Shown here piece after piece: positions 1 through 8,338 of a stretch of 64,000 bases of DNA (positions are counted from its first letter, which is position 1; the number at the start of each line of letters is the position of its first letter). The notes beneath the pieces were generated by a model. It saw nothing but the letters and a program-made list of their open reading frames with translations. It searched no databases and was not told the DNA's origin. Source of the DNA: Streptomyces sp. TLI_053 (GTDB lineage: Bacteria > Actinomycetota > Actinomycetes > Streptomycetales > Streptomycetaceae); the NCBI RefSeq assembly GCF_900105395.1, contig NZ_LT629775.1, forward strand, positions 3,370,001 to 3,434,000, written 5' to 3'. Made by a program: the position numbers and the translations under genes.

Positions 1-482
1 TCCGGCAGCTGCACCGGGACCTGGGCGCGGAGGTGCCAGCCCAGCGGGCCCTCCTCCTCCTCGACGAGGCCGCCCTGCGAGGTGATGCCGTTGGCGATCT
101 CCTCACGGACCTCGCCCCAGATGCCCTCCGACTTGGGGGCCGCGAAGGCCTGGAGCTGGATGGCGCTGCTGCCGAGGACCAGGGTCGCGGCCACGATCGA
201 GTCGCCGGCCACCTCGACCCGGAGCTCCATGCCCTCGACACCGGGGACCAGCAGGCCGCCGAGGTCGACGCGGCCCTCCTCCGGGTTCTCCAGCTCGGAG
301 TGGTCCCACGGACCGTCCGGACGCGGAGCCGGCGGCAGGCCGACCCGGTCCGTCGGGTCCAGCTCGGTCACGTTCTCGCTCTCGGCGGAACCTTCGACGT
401 CATCGGCCGTCTCGTCGGCGCTGATGGCGTCGTCGGCGAGCTGCTCGACAGCGTCCTCGCTCTTCTGGCGACGACGGAACAC
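1..482 (-). CDS. DUF3710 family protein, C-terminus cut by window edge
   Basis: The GTG start at 482 opens with FRRRQKSEDAVEQLADD, a basic then acidic N-terminus, followed by a globular part containing LGGLLVPGVEGMELRVE and SAIQLQAFAAPKSEGIWGEV, which fits the actinobacterial DUF3710 family. About 160 codons are present and the 3' end lies outside the window. The gene sits 69 bp downstream of dut on the same strand, the usual neighbourhood of this family in actinomycetes. Its biochemical function is not known. Family assignment comes from recognition of sequence and context, without a profile search. Confidence 0.75.
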   Translation of the reverse strand, partial: MFRRRQKSEDAVEQLADDAISADETADDVEGSAESENVTELDPTDRVGLPPAPRPDGPWDHSELENPEEGRVDLGGLLVPGVEGMELRVEVAGDSIVAATLVLGSSAIQLQAFAAPKSEGIWGEVREEIANGITSQGGLVEEEEGPLGWHLRAQVPVQLP

Positions 483-551
483 GGTCACTGTCCTTCCCGG
501 TCCAAGACCGATGCGAATACCTGCTCGGCTTCCTGCGAGGCCGCGGGCAGC

Positions 552-1019
552 CTAGACCGCGGCGTGGCCACCGGTCGACCCGAACCCGCCCTCGGCCCGT
601 GCCGACCCCGGCAGCTCGGCCACTTCGTGGAAGCGGGCCTTCTCGACCTGCTGGACGACCAGCTGGGCGATCCGGTCCCCTCGGCGGAAGCTGACGGCCT
701 CGCGCGGATCCAGATTGACGACGATCACCTTGATCTCTCCACGGTACCCGGCATCGACCGTCCCTGGGGCGTTCACCAGAGCAACACCGCAACGAGCTGC
801 CAGTCCGGACCGGGGGTGGACGAACGCCGCGTAGCCGTCGGGCAACGCGATGGCGATGCCGGTGGGCAGCACCGCGCGCTCACCGGGGGCCAACTCCGCG
901 TCCACGGTGGTCCGCAGGTCGGCGCCCGCGTCGCCGGGCTGCGCGTACTCGGGCAGCGGCAGCTCGGGGTCGAGCCGGCGGATCAGGACGTCGAGGGGCT
1001 CGCGGGGGGTGGTGCTCAA
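552..1019 (-). CDS. dut: dUTP diphosphatase (dUTPase)
   Basis: Hydrolyses dUTP to dUMP and diphosphate, keeping uracil out of DNA and feeding dTMP synthesis; family members are homotrimers. All five dUTPase motifs are visible in 155 residues: DAGADL (30-35), PRSGLA (69-74), [10 protein letters not shown] (86-95, with the catalytic Asp89 and Tyr92), RRGDRIAQL (112-120) and the glycine-rich GGFGSTGG (144-151). The start is TTG, backed by a GAGGTGA ribosome site at 1024-1030. The TTG overlaps the TGA of the upstream thioesterase gene, implying translational coupling. Length is normal for a bacterial trimeric dUTPase. Confidence 0.96.
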   Translation of the reverse strand: MSTTPREPLDVLIRRLDPELPLPEYAQPGDAGADLRTTVDAELAPGERAVLPTGIAIALPDGYAAFVHPRSGLAARCGVALVNAPGTVDAGYRGEIKVIVVNLDPREAVSFRRGDRIAQLVVQQVEKARFHEVAELPGSARAEGGFGSTGGHAAV

Positions 1020-1663
1020 GGGTTCACCTCAAAGGTTCGGGCGCGCTGCATCAGGTCCGGGTCGTCGAGGACCTTCTCGATGTCCTCGGGACGACCGTGC
1101 TTGGTGAAGTGTTCCAGCTTCACCTGGATGAAGAGTGCCCGTGCGCGCACGGCGACCGGGCCGTCGGGCCCACCGATCCGCGCCTCGGCGGCACTGTAGA
1201 TCTTCCGGCCGTGCGCGCCGGTGATCCAGGCCCGCAGGTGCAGCGTGGAGCCGACCGGCACCGGGGAGAGGAAGTCGGTCTCCAGCCGGCCGGTGACGGC
1301 GGGGACGTGCAGCAGCCAGTTGAGGGTGCCGAGGGTCTCGTCCATGGCCGTGGTGAGCAGGCCGCCGTGGGCCAGCCCGGGGCCGCCCTGGTGCTCCGGG
1401 CGGACGGTGAACTCGGCGGTGACGTCGAGGCCGGTCCCGGCGACCGCGTCGATCCGCAGTCCGCCGGGGTGCTGCGGGCCGCAGCCGAAGCAGTGCTCGT
1501 AGTGGGAGCCGAGGCGGGTGCCGGGGGCCGGGGCCTCGGGCGCGCGCGGCGGGAGGACGGCCTCCGGCGGGGGCGTCGCGGGCGACGCCGGGTGGGCCGG
1601 GGCCGCGGACTCGCTGGGGGCGGCGGGGGTCAGGGGCGCGGTGGGGGCAGTCGAACCGGTCAC
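1016..1663 (-). CDS. PaaI-type hotdog thioesterase
   Basis: Probable acyl-CoA thioesterase of the 4HBT/PaaI hotdog fold. The GTG start at 1663 was chosen because the frame upstream runs through the promoter of the divergent DUF3093 gene and encodes only basic low-complexity residues. The first 50 residues are Pro/Ala-rich; the hotdog core follows with [29 protein letters not shown] (the HGG and Asp region typical of the family) and [15 protein letters not shown]. About 215 residues. Its stop overlaps the dut start, so the two are probably one operon. The substrate cannot be read from the sequence. Confidence 0.82.
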   Translation of the reverse strand: MTGSTAPTAPLTPAAPSESAAPAHPASPATPPPEAVLPPRAPEAPAPGTRLGSHYEHCFGCGPQHPGGLRIDAVAGTGLDVTAEFTVRPEHQGGPGLAHGGLLTTAMDETLGTLNWLLHVPAVTGRLETDFLSPVPVGSTLHLRAWITGAHGRKIYSAAEARIGGPDGPVAVRARALFIQVKLEHFTKHGRPEDIEKVLDDPDLMQRARTFEVNP

Positions 1664-1748
1664 GGCGCCCAACCCTACCGACCGGTAGCCGTGCCGGGAG
1701 CGGGGGTTGCGTCGGGAGCCCGGTGTATCGACGCCCACAATGGGGGGC

Positions 1749-2198
1749 ATGTACGACGAACGCCTCACCGCGCCGCGCTCCTGGTGGCTGTTCCCGGTCC
1801 TGATCGGCCTCACGCTCGCCCTGATCCTGCTGCGGATCAGCGCGGTGGGCGCCCTGGTCGGGCTGGTGGTCGGCATCGCCGCCGGCGCCGCCGCGATCAG
1901 CAGTTACGGCTCCGCCCGGATCCGGGTGGTCCAGGGCTCCCTGGTGGCCGGCCCGGCCCGGATCCCGGTGGACGCCCTCGGCGCCGCCCACGCGCTCGGT
2001 CCGGCCGAGGCCGCGGCCTGGCGCGGCCCCAAGGCCGACCCGCGGGCCTTCATGCTGCTGCGCAGCTACGTGCCGACCGCGCTCCGGGTCGAGGTCAGCG
2101 ATCCGACCGACCCGACGCCCTACCTCTACCTCTCCACCCGCTCGCCGATGAAGCTCGCCGAGGCCCTGGAAGAGGCCCGCCGGAACGCCCGCGCCTGA
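1749..2198 (+). CDS. DUF3093 membrane protein
   Basis: A 149-residue protein with two adjacent hydrophobic segments (about residues 12-30 and 35-52), then a soluble C-terminal half with RIPVDALGAAHAL and a YLYLSTRSPMKLAEAL ending. This matches the DUF3093 family, which is found beside dut in many actinobacteria (the Mycobacterium counterpart is next to dut too). It is divergent from the thioesterase-dut operon. Function unknown; a small inner-membrane protein. An in-frame ATG nine bases upstream (1740) is an alternative start. Confidence 0.75.
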   Translation: MYDERLTAPRSWWLFPVLIGLTLALILLRISAVGALVGLVVGIAAGAAAISSYGSARIRVVQGSLVAGPARIPVDALGAAHALGPAEAAAWRGPKADPRAFMLLRSYVPTALRVEVSDPTDPTPYLYLSTRSPMKLAEALEEARRNARA

Positions 2199-2244
2199 GC
2201 GGGGCCCGCGGGGCCGACGCCCGGCCCCGGCCGGAACAGACGGA

Positions 2245-2277
2245 GAGGGACGGTACCGCCTCGCGGTACCGTCCCTC
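2245..2277. terminator. Perfect 15-bp stem-loop between convergent genes
   Basis: Arms at 2245-2259 (GAGGGACGGTACCGC) and 2263-2277 are perfect complements with a 3-base loop. It lies between the ends of the DUF3093 gene (+) and the DUF4193 gene (-), so it can act as a bidirectional terminator. No U-tract follows, as is usual in actinomycetes. Confidence 0.8.
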
Positions 2278-2320
2278 GGCGTCTCCGGGAGACGCGCTTC
2301 CGTCCGCCCGTACGACTGGT

Positions 2321-2340
2321 GCGTCCGTCGGGACGGACGC
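2321..2340. terminator. Second stem-loop in the same convergent gap
   Basis: GCGTCCGTC (2321-2329) pairs with GACGGACGC (2332-2340) around two bases. In vivo this would be an 8-bp stem with a tetraloop. It probably backs up the hairpin at 2245-2277 for transcripts arriving from the DUF4193 side. Confidence 0.5.
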
Positions 2341-2434
2341 CGGAGCTGCCGTCCGGCCCCGCTGCCCGGGGCCGGAAGGGGCGTCGCACCGGTCTCGCGG
2401 ACACCGCGAGGCCCGAGTCATGACGCCCTGGTCC

Positions 2435-2734
2435 TCAGGCGCCGCAGTCCCGGCAGATCGGGTTGCCGTTCTTCTCGCTGTACAGCTGGCTGCGGTGGTG
2501 GACCAGGAAGCAGCTCATGCAGGTGAACTCGTCGGCCTGCCGCGGCAGCACCCGGACGGAGAGTTCCTCGTTCGAGAGGTCCGCGCCGGGGAGCTCCATG
2601 CCCTCGGCCGCCTCGAACTCGTCGACGTCGACCGCGTTGCCGCCCTTGTCGTTCCTGCGGGCCTTGAGCTCCTCGATGCTGTCTTCGTTGAGCTCGTCGT
2701 CGGTCTTGCGTGGGGTGTCGTAGTCGGTAGCCAT
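2435..2734 (-). CDS. DUF4193 small zinc-ribbon-like protein
   Basis: A 99-residue acidic protein with four cysteines arranged as CMSC (72-75) and CRDC (94-97), which would form one zinc-binding ribbon at the C-terminus. The N-terminal half is charged and rich in Glu/Asp. It starts ATG-GCT-ACC behind a strong GGAGGGGGAG ribosome site. DUF4193 proteins are conserved across actinobacteria and neighbour dut and DUF3093, as here. No enzymatic role can be assigned; a nucleic-acid or RNA-polymerase-associated role would be only a guess from the ribbon. Confidence 0.85.
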   Translation of the reverse strand: MATDYDTPRKTDDELNEDSIEELKARRNDKGGNAVDVDEFEAAEGMELPGADLSNEELSVRVLPRQADEFTCMSCFLVHHRSQLYSEKNGNPICRDCGA

Positions 2735-3242
2735 ATTTCGCTCTCCCCCTCCGGGTTGTGCGGTGTGTGCGGTATCTCCAGCGCACGTAACGCATGGGGG
2801 GTCGGTCTTGTGCCCGACCCGAGGCGGAGATTTTGCCTTACTTCAAGCCCTGTTACTCAATCGACACCCGGCCGGGGGTCCGCCGGGATGATCCACTTGG
2901 GCTCCCGGAGCCTCACGCAGGGCCATCGCCGGAGCGGGTCGGCGAGCGCCCGGCAGACACACTCCGTAAGCGAAGGTCCCCCGCGCGCCCGCCAATTCCC
3001 TTGCCCACCAGGGCGGGGAGCCGATCCTTCGCCCCGCGTCCGATCGCCGTTCCGGTCACGGACGGCAATCGCGGGGGCCCGAACGATGATCACTCTCCGG
3101 GGTTGCCCGATCCCCCGGAGCGACACGGTGTGACCTTGGTCACGTTAGGCTCCGGGCTGGGCAAACCATGGAAAATCCGCCCAAGCCAGTACGTCTGCCG
3201 CGGTGCCCGCCGGAGCGTCCGGACGGGCACCCGCCGCCCGGC
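2735..3242. other. 508-bp intergenic region
   Basis: No convincing coding region. It holds the leader of the DUF4193 gene (right-to-left, including its ribosome site just above 2735), an A/T-richer patch near 2830-2860 and a Crp-like palindrome at 3129-3144. Open frames crossing it are shadows of GC-rich sequence. Confidence 0.6.
3129..3144. promoter_or_regulatory. Crp-like palindrome
   Basis: TGTGACCTTGGTCACG matches the Crp consensus TGTGA-N6-TCACA at nine of ten positions and has a perfect 14-bp inverted repeat core (3130-3143). It lies about 400 bp upstream of the DUF4193 start and just beyond the end of the desaturase gene, so its target is unclear. No rightward gene follows. Confidence 0.4.
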
Positions 3243-4220
3243 CTACTGCTGCCGGGCCGCGATGCGCGCCAGCCGGGCCGCCTGCCGCTCGTCGAACTTG
3301 GTCGCCTGGGCGTCCAGCCCGCCGAGGAAGACGCCGAGCTCCTCCTGGGCCCGCAGGCCCTCGGGGCCGAGTCCGCCGATCTCCATCACCTTGAGGTGGC
3401 GCAGCACGGGCTGCAGCACGTCGTCGTGGTGGATGCGGAGGTTGTAGACGCCGCCGAGGGCGATCTGCGCGGCGGCCCGCTCGAAGCCGGGGATGCCGTG
3501 GCCGGGCATCCGGAAGTCGGTCACCACGTCGGCGATCGCCCGCATGGCCTGGTCGGGGGCGATCTCCAGGGCGGCCTTCAGCAGGTTCCGGTAGAAGACC
3601 ATGTGCAGGTTCTCGTCGTTGGCGATCTTCGCGAGCAGCTGGTCCGCCAGCGGGCAGCCGGCGTAGTGGCCGGTGTTGCGGTGCGAGATGCGGGTCGCGA
3701 GCTCCTGGAAGGCCACGTAGGCGACCGACTGCAGCATGCTGTGCGCGTTGTCGGACACGAAGCCCTCGGCCATGTGGGACATCCGCGCCCGCTCCAGCTC
3801 GTCCGGGTCGACGGCCCGGGTGGTGAGCAGGTAGTCGCGGATGGCTATGCCGTGCCGCCCCTCCTCCGCCGTCCAGCGGTGGACCCACGTCCCCCAGGCG
3901 CCCTCGCGGCCGAACATGGTCGCGATCTCGTGGTGGTAGCTCGGGAGGTTGTCCTCGGTGAGCAGGTTGACCACCAGCGAGACCCGGCCGAGCGGGGTCA
4001 CCTTGGAGTCGCCGGGCTCCCAGGCCTCGCCGCCCAGCACGCCGGGGAAGTCGCGCCCGCGGCTCCAGGGCACGAACTCGTGCGGCATCCACTCCTTGGC
4101 GACCTTGAGGTGGCGCTCGAGCTCCTTCTCGACGACCTCTTCGAGGGCCATGATCAGTCGCGCGTCGGTCCAGGCGCTCGAACCGAGCGAGGCGCTGCGC
4201 TGCACGGGGGCGATGGTCAC
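3243..4220 (-). CDS. acyl-ACP desaturase (soluble di-iron)
   Basis: Introduces a double bond into acyl-carrier-protein-bound fatty acids. The 325-residue protein has the two carboxylate/His iron-binding signatures of the fatty acid desaturase 2 family: TAEEGRHG (118-124, EExxH) and NDENLHMVFYR (DExxH), plus LLTEDNLPSYHHEIA near residue 90. It resembles mycobacterial DesA-type and Streptomyces acyl-ACP desaturases and lacks membrane segments. It stands alone, with a 9-bp inverted repeat about 80 bp upstream that may be its operator. An electron donor is not encoded next to it. Confidence 0.88.
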   Translation of the reverse strand: MTIAPVQRSASLGSSAWTDARLIMALEEVVEKELERHLKVAKEWMPHEFVPWSRGRDFPGVLGGEAWEPGDSKVTPLGRVSLVVNLLTEDNLPSYHHEIATMFGREGAWGTWVHRWTAEEGRHGIAIRDYLLTTRAVDPDELERARMSHMAEGFVSDNAHSMLQSVAYVAFQELATRISHRNTGHYAGCPLADQLLAKIANDENLHMVFYRNLLKAALEIAPDQAMRAIADVVTDFRMPGHGIPGFERAAAQIALGGVYNLRIHHDDVLQPVLRHLKVMEIGGLGPEGLRAQEELGVFLGGLDAQATKFDERQAARLARIAARQQ

Positions 4221-4296
4221 GGGTCTGGCTCCTGGGGGAGGTCACGCGCCGGAGGAGCGCGTTGGACGGGCACACCGGAGTACTGGGGGCAACCGC

Positions 4297-4329
4297 ACTT
4301 ACGGTTGCGTAGGTTACGACACCGTAAGT
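4297..4329. promoter_or_regulatory. Inverted repeat upstream of the desaturase gene
   Basis: ACTTACGGT (4297-4305) and ACCGTAAGT (4321-4329) are perfect inverted 9-mers separated by 15 bases, with a further GGTTACG in the spacer. The position, about 77-109 bp before the desaturase ATG and reading toward it, fits an operator for a fatty-acid-responsive repressor. The regulator is not encoded nearby. Confidence 0.45.
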
Positions 4330-4349
4330 TGCCCGGGCCGGAAAAGACA

Positions 4350-4401
4350 AGCCGCCCCCGCCAGGGCTTATGTCGTCTTGACATGCCTGGCGGGGGCGGC
4401 T
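4350..4401. terminator. Long stem-loop after cutS
   Basis: A 16-bp perfect stem, AGCCGCCCCCGCCAGG at 4350-4365 with its complement at 4386-4401, closes a 20-base loop. It lies 130 bp beyond the cutS stop and upstream of the desaturase promoter, so it most likely ends the cutRS transcript. Confidence 0.7.
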
Positions 4402-4533
4402 GGGAACGGTCCGCGCACGGAGCTGGCCCGGGCTGGGCGGCGGACGGGCCCGAGAAGGGCCGTGAAGGGGTCGTGGCGGCTCCGGGAGCTGCCCGGTGCG
4501 GCCTCTGTGCGGGAGGGGTGCCGGGAGCGCCCG

Positions 4534-5853
4534 CTAGATACCGGGGATGCGCACGCGCATGGTGAGGCCGCCGCCGGCGCGCGGGGTCGCCTCGATGGTG
4601 CCGTTGTGCGCCCGGACCACCGAGCGGACGATCGAGAGGCCGAGGCCGACCCCCTTGTCGCTGCGGGTGCGGTCGGCGCCCTTGACCCGGCGGAACGGCT
4701 CGAAGATGTGCTCCAGCTCGTAGCCGGGCACCACCGGGCCGGTGTTGGAGACCACCAGCTCGCCGCCGCCGGGGACCGGGGCGGTGGTGATCTCCACCCA
4801 GCCGTCCGGGGAGTTGTAGCGGACGGCGTTCTGGAGCAGGTTGAGCGCGATCCGCTCCAGCAGGATGCCGTTGCCCGCGACCATCGCCGGGTGCAGCGTG
4901 GCGCGCAGGTCGACCTCCCGTTTGGCGGCCTCGGAGCGGGTCTGCTCCAGCGCCCGGGTGGCCGCCTCGGACAGCTCCACCGGACGGCGGTCGGTCAGCT
5001 CGTTGTCGCTACGGGCGAGCAGCAGCAGGCCCTCGACCAGCTGCTCGCTGCGCTCGTTGGTGGCCAGCAGGGTCTTGCCGAGCTGCTGGAGGTCGGCCGA
5101 GGCGGCCGGGTCGGAGAGCTGGACCTCGAGCAGGGTCCGGTTGATCGCGAGCGGGGTGCGGAGCTCGTGCGAGGCGTTGGCGACGAAGCGGCGCTGGGAG
5201 TCGAAGGACCGGTCCAGCCGCTCCAGCATGTCGTCGAAGGTGTCCGCGAGCTCCTTGAGCTCGTCGTCCGGGCCGTCCAGCTCGATCCGCCGGTGCAGGT
5301 CGGAGGAGGCGACCTCACGGGCGGTGCGGGTGATCCGGCCGAGCGGGCGCAGCACCCGGCCGGCCATCGCGTAGCCGGCCGCGAAGGCGATCGCGGCCAG
5401 GCAGACCAGCATGGTGAGGGTCTTGCGCAGCAGGGTGTTCAGCGCGGTGTTGGCCTGGTTCAGCTGGAAGGCGTCCAGCCAGTTGTTGAAGCCCTGGGCC
5501 GACACCTGCTGCCCGTCCGGGGTGATGAAGGTGAACGGCACGTCGGAGTGGATCGAGATGTTCGGCACCTGGCTGTCGCGGAAGCCCTGCCGGACGAAGA
5601 CGTACATCAGCAGCAGCAGCGCCACCCCGGCCATCAGGAACATCCCGCCGTAGAGCAGGGTGAGCCGGATCCGGATGGTCGGGCGGAAGGGCAGCCAGGC
5701 GAGCATGCCGTCACCGGGCACGTAGCTCTCGGGCTGGTGCAGCCGGGGCGCGCGGGGCGGCTGGGAGGGCTTGGGCGGGACGGGCCGGCCGGGCACGGCG
5801 CGCCCGCCGGAGGGCGCGCCGGAGGGCCCGCCGGCCGAGGGCGGGGTGGTCAT
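4534..5853 (-). CDS. cutS: sensor histidine kinase CutS
   Basis: A 439-residue membrane histidine kinase. In order: a Pro-rich cytoplasmic N-terminus (1-60), TM1 (about 63-87), an extracellular loop of about 55 residues (88-143), TM2 (144-166), HAMP (167-218), a phosphoacceptor H-box ASHELRTP with His229, then a HATPase domain with NLLQNAVRYN and GVGLGLSIV. Start ATG 5853 has GAGAGGA upstream. The partner regulator reads very like Streptomyces CutR, which supports the name. In Streptomyces CutRS is linked to secretion stress and antibiotic control. The extracellular loop here contains no cysteine. Confidence 0.85.
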   Translation of the reverse strand: MTTPPSAGGPSGAPSGGRAVPGRPVPPKPSQPPRAPRLHQPESYVPGDGMLAWLPFRPTIRIRLTLLYGGMFLMAGVALLLLMYVFVRQGFRDSQVPNISIHSDVPFTFITPDGQQVSAQGFNNWLDAFQLNQANTALNTLLRKTLTMLVCLAAIAFAAGYAMAGRVLRPLGRITRTAREVASSDLHRRIELDGPDDELKELADTFDDMLERLDRSFDSQRRFVANASHELRTPLAINRTLLEVQLSDPAASADLQQLGKTLLATNERSEQLVEGLLLLARSDNELTDRRPVELSEAATRALEQTRSEAAKREVDLRATLHPAMVAGNGILLERIALNLLQNAVRYNSPDGWVEITTAPVPGGGELVVSNTGPVVPGYELEHIFEPFRRVKGADRTRSDKGVGLGLSIVRSVVRAHNGTIEATPRAGGGLTMRVRIPGI

Positions 5854-5909
5854 GATGGTCCTCTCGGGGCGTCCGCCGGGGGGCGGGCGCGGGGTGGGGG
5901 CGGGTCCGG

Positions 5910-6563
5910 TCAGATCCGGTAGCCGGACCCGGGCACGGTGACGATCACCGGCGGGTCGCCGAGCTTGCGGCGCAGGGTCATCACGGTGACGCGCACGACG
6001 TTGGTGAACGGGTCGGTGTGCTCGTCCCAGGCCTTCTCGAGCAACTGCTCGGCAGAGACGACGGCGCCGCCGGCCCGCATCAGGACCTCCAGGACGGCGA
6101 ATTCCTTGGGGGCGAGCTGGACCGGGCGGCCGTCCCTGATGACCTCGCGACGGCCCGGGTCGACCGAGATGCCGGCCCGTTCCAGGATCGGGGGCAGCGG
6201 GACGGTGGCGCGGCGGCCCAGGGCGCGGACCCGGGCGACGAGTTCGCTGAAGGCGAACGGCTTCGGAAGGTAGTCGTCCGCCCCGATCTCGAGGCCCTCG
6301 ACCCGGTCGCTGATGTCGCCGGAGGCGGTCAGCATGATCACCCGGGTGGCGAGGCCCTGCTCGACCACACTGCGGCAGACGTCGTCGCCGTGGACCAGCG
6401 GCAGGTCGCGGTCGAGGACGACCACGTCGTAGTCGTTGACCGCGATGCGCTGGAGCGCGGCCTCCCCGTCGTACACCACGTCGACGGCCATCGCCTCGCG
6501 GCGCAGACCCGTGGCGACTGCCTCGGCGAGCAGCTGCTCGTCCTCGACGACGAGAACCCGCAC
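5910..6563 (-). CDS. cutR: OmpR-family response regulator CutR
   Basis: A 217-residue regulator: receiver domain with the acidic pocket VVEDEQ, phosphoacceptor Asp51 in VVLDRDLPLV and LTASGDISDRVEGL, followed by a winged-helix DNA-binding domain containing PKEFAVLEVLMR and ending TVPGSGYRI. The sequence is very close to what I recall of Streptomyces CutR. GTG 6563 was taken as start because it opens RVLVVEDEQ directly and has GAGAAGGGA upstream; the frame further up is promoter DNA. It is 56 bp upstream of cutS and co-directional, so the two form one operon. Confidence 0.88.
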   Translation of the reverse strand: MRVLVVEDEQLLAEAVATGLRREAMAVDVVYDGEAALQRIAVNDYDVVVLDRDLPLVHGDDVCRSVVEQGLATRVIMLTASGDISDRVEGLEIGADDYLPKPFAFSELVARVRALGRRATVPLPPILERAGISVDPGRREVIRDGRPVQLAPKEFAVLEVLMRAGGAVVSAEQLLEKAWDEHTDPFTNVVRVTVMTLRRKLGDPPVIVTVPGSGYRI

Positions 6564-7066
6564 GGTCGTTGTCCCTTCTCCAGGCCGGCCCCGGAGGCGG
6601 ACGCACGGCTCCGACGGTGCCTCCATCCTGCCTGGTCCTGCGGTAAAGCAGCGATAAGCTGCCCCGGAGGCAGGTCCGCCGCCGGACGGTGCCGGGCGCG
6701 CGGCGGTTCCGCGACGGGGGGTCCGCGGCCGGGGTCCGCACAGGGGTTCGCACAGGGGTTCGTGGCGGGAACAGTCCGGTTGGACTGTGACGCGGGCAAC
6801 TTTCTCGCGGCAGGAGGTTTCCCCGCCCCGGGGGCGGGGAGGACAGCTGCACACCCGCGATCCGGTTTCTGAGCCGATCGCACCCACCCGCCGTGCGTTC
6901 ATCCGCGCCGGCCCTGGGGCTCGGGGCGTCACGGGAGCGGCCGAGGGCCGTCTCCGCGCCCGACCGGACATCTTCACCGAACCGGATCGGACGCTTCCGT
7001 TGGCTACCGCACACCTGGGGCAGGGGGCGCACGACCGTGCACGTCCGACACAGTAAGGGGGCCCGT
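6564..7066. other. 503-bp divergent region between cutR and a small gene
   Basis: No convincing gene. It contains a 12-bp tandem duplication CGCACAGGGGTT (6737-6748 and 6749-6760) and a GC hairpin CCCCGCCCC/GGGGCGGGG (6821-6829 and 6831-6839). Promoters for cutRS (leftward) and the 61-residue gene (rightward) must lie here, but I cannot fix their -10/-35 boxes. Confidence 0.5.
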
Positions 7067-7252
7067 ATGGACGCCTTCACCGCCGGAATCCTGCAGCGCA
7101 TCGCCAACGCCGAGCAGGACCTGCACCGCGCGATCGAGGCCGGGGACGAGTTCCTCGCCGAGGTGGAACAGTCCGAGCTGGACGATCTGCGCCGTCTCGC
7201 CGCCGAGCACGGCGTGGACACGGTGCTGGAGCGCCACCGCACCGCCGCCTGA
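7067..7252 (+). CDS. conserved small hypothetical protein
   Basis: A 61-residue acidic, almost fully helical protein, beginning MDAFTAGILQRIANAEQ and ending ERHRTAA. It has no cysteine, signal peptide or membrane segment. The start at 7067 follows AAGGGG in the leader. Helical heptads such as EVEQSELDDLRRLAAEH suggest a coiled-coil or helical bundle. It is convergent with the inositol-monophosphatase-family gene and separated from it by a strong terminator. I recall similar short proteins next to cutR in streptomycetes; function unknown. Confidence 0.7.
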   Translation: MDAFTAGILQRIANAEQDLHRAIEAGDEFLAEVEQSELDDLRRLAAEHGVDTVLERHRTAA

Positions 7253-7377
7253 TCCTCCGACCGCCCGACCCGTCGCCGGACCTCCGGCACCAGCGGCCCT
7301 ACGGGGGCCGTGCGAAAACCCAGGCCCTGGCATCCCCCGTATGTCAGGGCTCTTCGCTGCCCCTCGTGGCCGGAACC

Positions 7378-7419
7378 GCCACCGGGCCCGCCCGCCGTCG
7401 CGCGGGCGGGCCCGGTGGC
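7378..7419. terminator. Perfect 18-bp bidirectional terminator hairpin
   Basis: GCCACCGGGCCCGCCCGC (7378-7395) pairs perfectly with 7402-7419 around a 6-base loop. It sits between two convergent genes (ends at 7252 and 7478), so it can stop transcription from both sides. Confidence 0.85.
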
Positions 7420-7477
7420 GTCGGGGCGCGTCTGCACGTTCGCGTCGCGACATCCGGCGGGAAGGTGCAGAGACGCC

Positions 7478-8299
7478 CTACCGGTCGGCCCAGGCCCGCA
7501 GGGCGGCCAGTCGCTCCTGGAGCGGCTCGTACACCCCGGGCGCGGCGGCCACGGTCAGCTCGCCGTCCGGGCCGTGCCCGGGGCGGCCGCCGACCAGGGC
7601 GCCGGCCTCGGCCGCGATCAGGCAGCCCGCCGCCCGGTCCCAGGGGGCCAGCCCGCGCTCGTAGTAGCCGTCCAACCGGCCCGCCGCGACGTCGCAGAGG
7701 TCCACGGCCGCGGCGCCGGCCCGCCGGATGTCGCGCACCTCCGGCATCAGGGCGAGCACCACCTCGGCCTGCCGCACCCGCACCTCGCGGACGTAGGCGA
7801 AGCCGGTGCCGATCAGTGCCTGGCCCCACGGCGGCGCCGGGCGGGTGGAGAGCGGCTGTCCGTCCCGGTGGGCCCCGCGACCGATCACGGCGTGGAAGAG
7901 CTCGCCGCGCGCCGGGGCGTACACCACCCCGACCACGGCGTGCCCGTCCAGCTCGGCGGCCACGCTGACCGCCCAGGAGGGCAGCCCGTACAAATAGTTG
8001 ACCGTGCCGTCGAGCGGATCGACGACCCAGCGCACACCGCTGGTGCCGGGCCGCTCCGCGCCCTCCTCGCCGAGGTAGCCGTCCTCGGGCCGGCGGGCCG
8101 TGATCAACTCCAGGACGAGTTTCTCCGAGGCCAGGTCCATCTCGGTCACCACGTCGACCGGGCTGCTCTTGGTGCCGGCCACACCGAGGTCGGCGGGCCG
8201 GCCGTCGAGCAGCAGCGCCCCGGCCCGGCGGGCGGCGTCCAGGGCGACGTCGAGCAGCTCGTCGAGCAGGGCGGGGTCGGGCACGGCGGGGCTGGACAC
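7478..8299 (-). CDS. inositol monophosphatase family protein
   Basis: Metal-dependent phosphatase of the inositol-phosphatase/SuhB superfamily, 273 residues. Signature motifs are present: GEEG (77-80), DPLDGTVNY (94-102, Mg-binding Asp94 and Asp97) and LAPWDRAAGCLIAAEAGA near residue 217. Likely substrate is inositol-1-phosphate or a related sugar phosphate; the exact substrate cannot be fixed by sequence. GTG 8299 has GGAGGAGA upstream. In actinomycetes this gene often lies close to the dut/DUF4193 block, consistent with this window. It follows the ferrochelatase gene on the same strand with a 39-bp gap. Confidence 0.85.
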   Translation of the reverse strand: MSSPAVPDPALLDELLDVALDAARRAGALLLDGRPADLGVAGTKSSPVDVVTEMDLASEKLVLELITARRPEDGYLGEEGAERPGTSGVRWVVDPLDGTVNYLYGLPSWAVSVAAELDGHAVVGVVYAPARGELFHAVIGRGAHRDGQPLSTRPAPPWGQALIGTGFAYVREVRVRQAEVVLALMPEVRDIRRAGAAAVDLCDVAAGRLDGYYERGLAPWDRAAGCLIAAEAGALVGGRPGHGPDGELTVAAAPGVYEPLQERLAALRAWADR

Positions 8300-8338
8300 G
8301 GGTTCTCCTCCGGGACGGTTCGGAACGGGACCGGGCGC

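Noticed and set aside
3168..4565. + strand frame opposite the desaturase
   Set aside because: No motif and no ribosome site; desaturase on the minus strand has both iron motifs.
4534..7437. 967-residue open frame spanning cutS, cutR promoter and beyond
   Set aside because: Only its last 439 residues (CutS) have family features; the upstream part runs antisense or out of frame through cutR and intergenic DNA.
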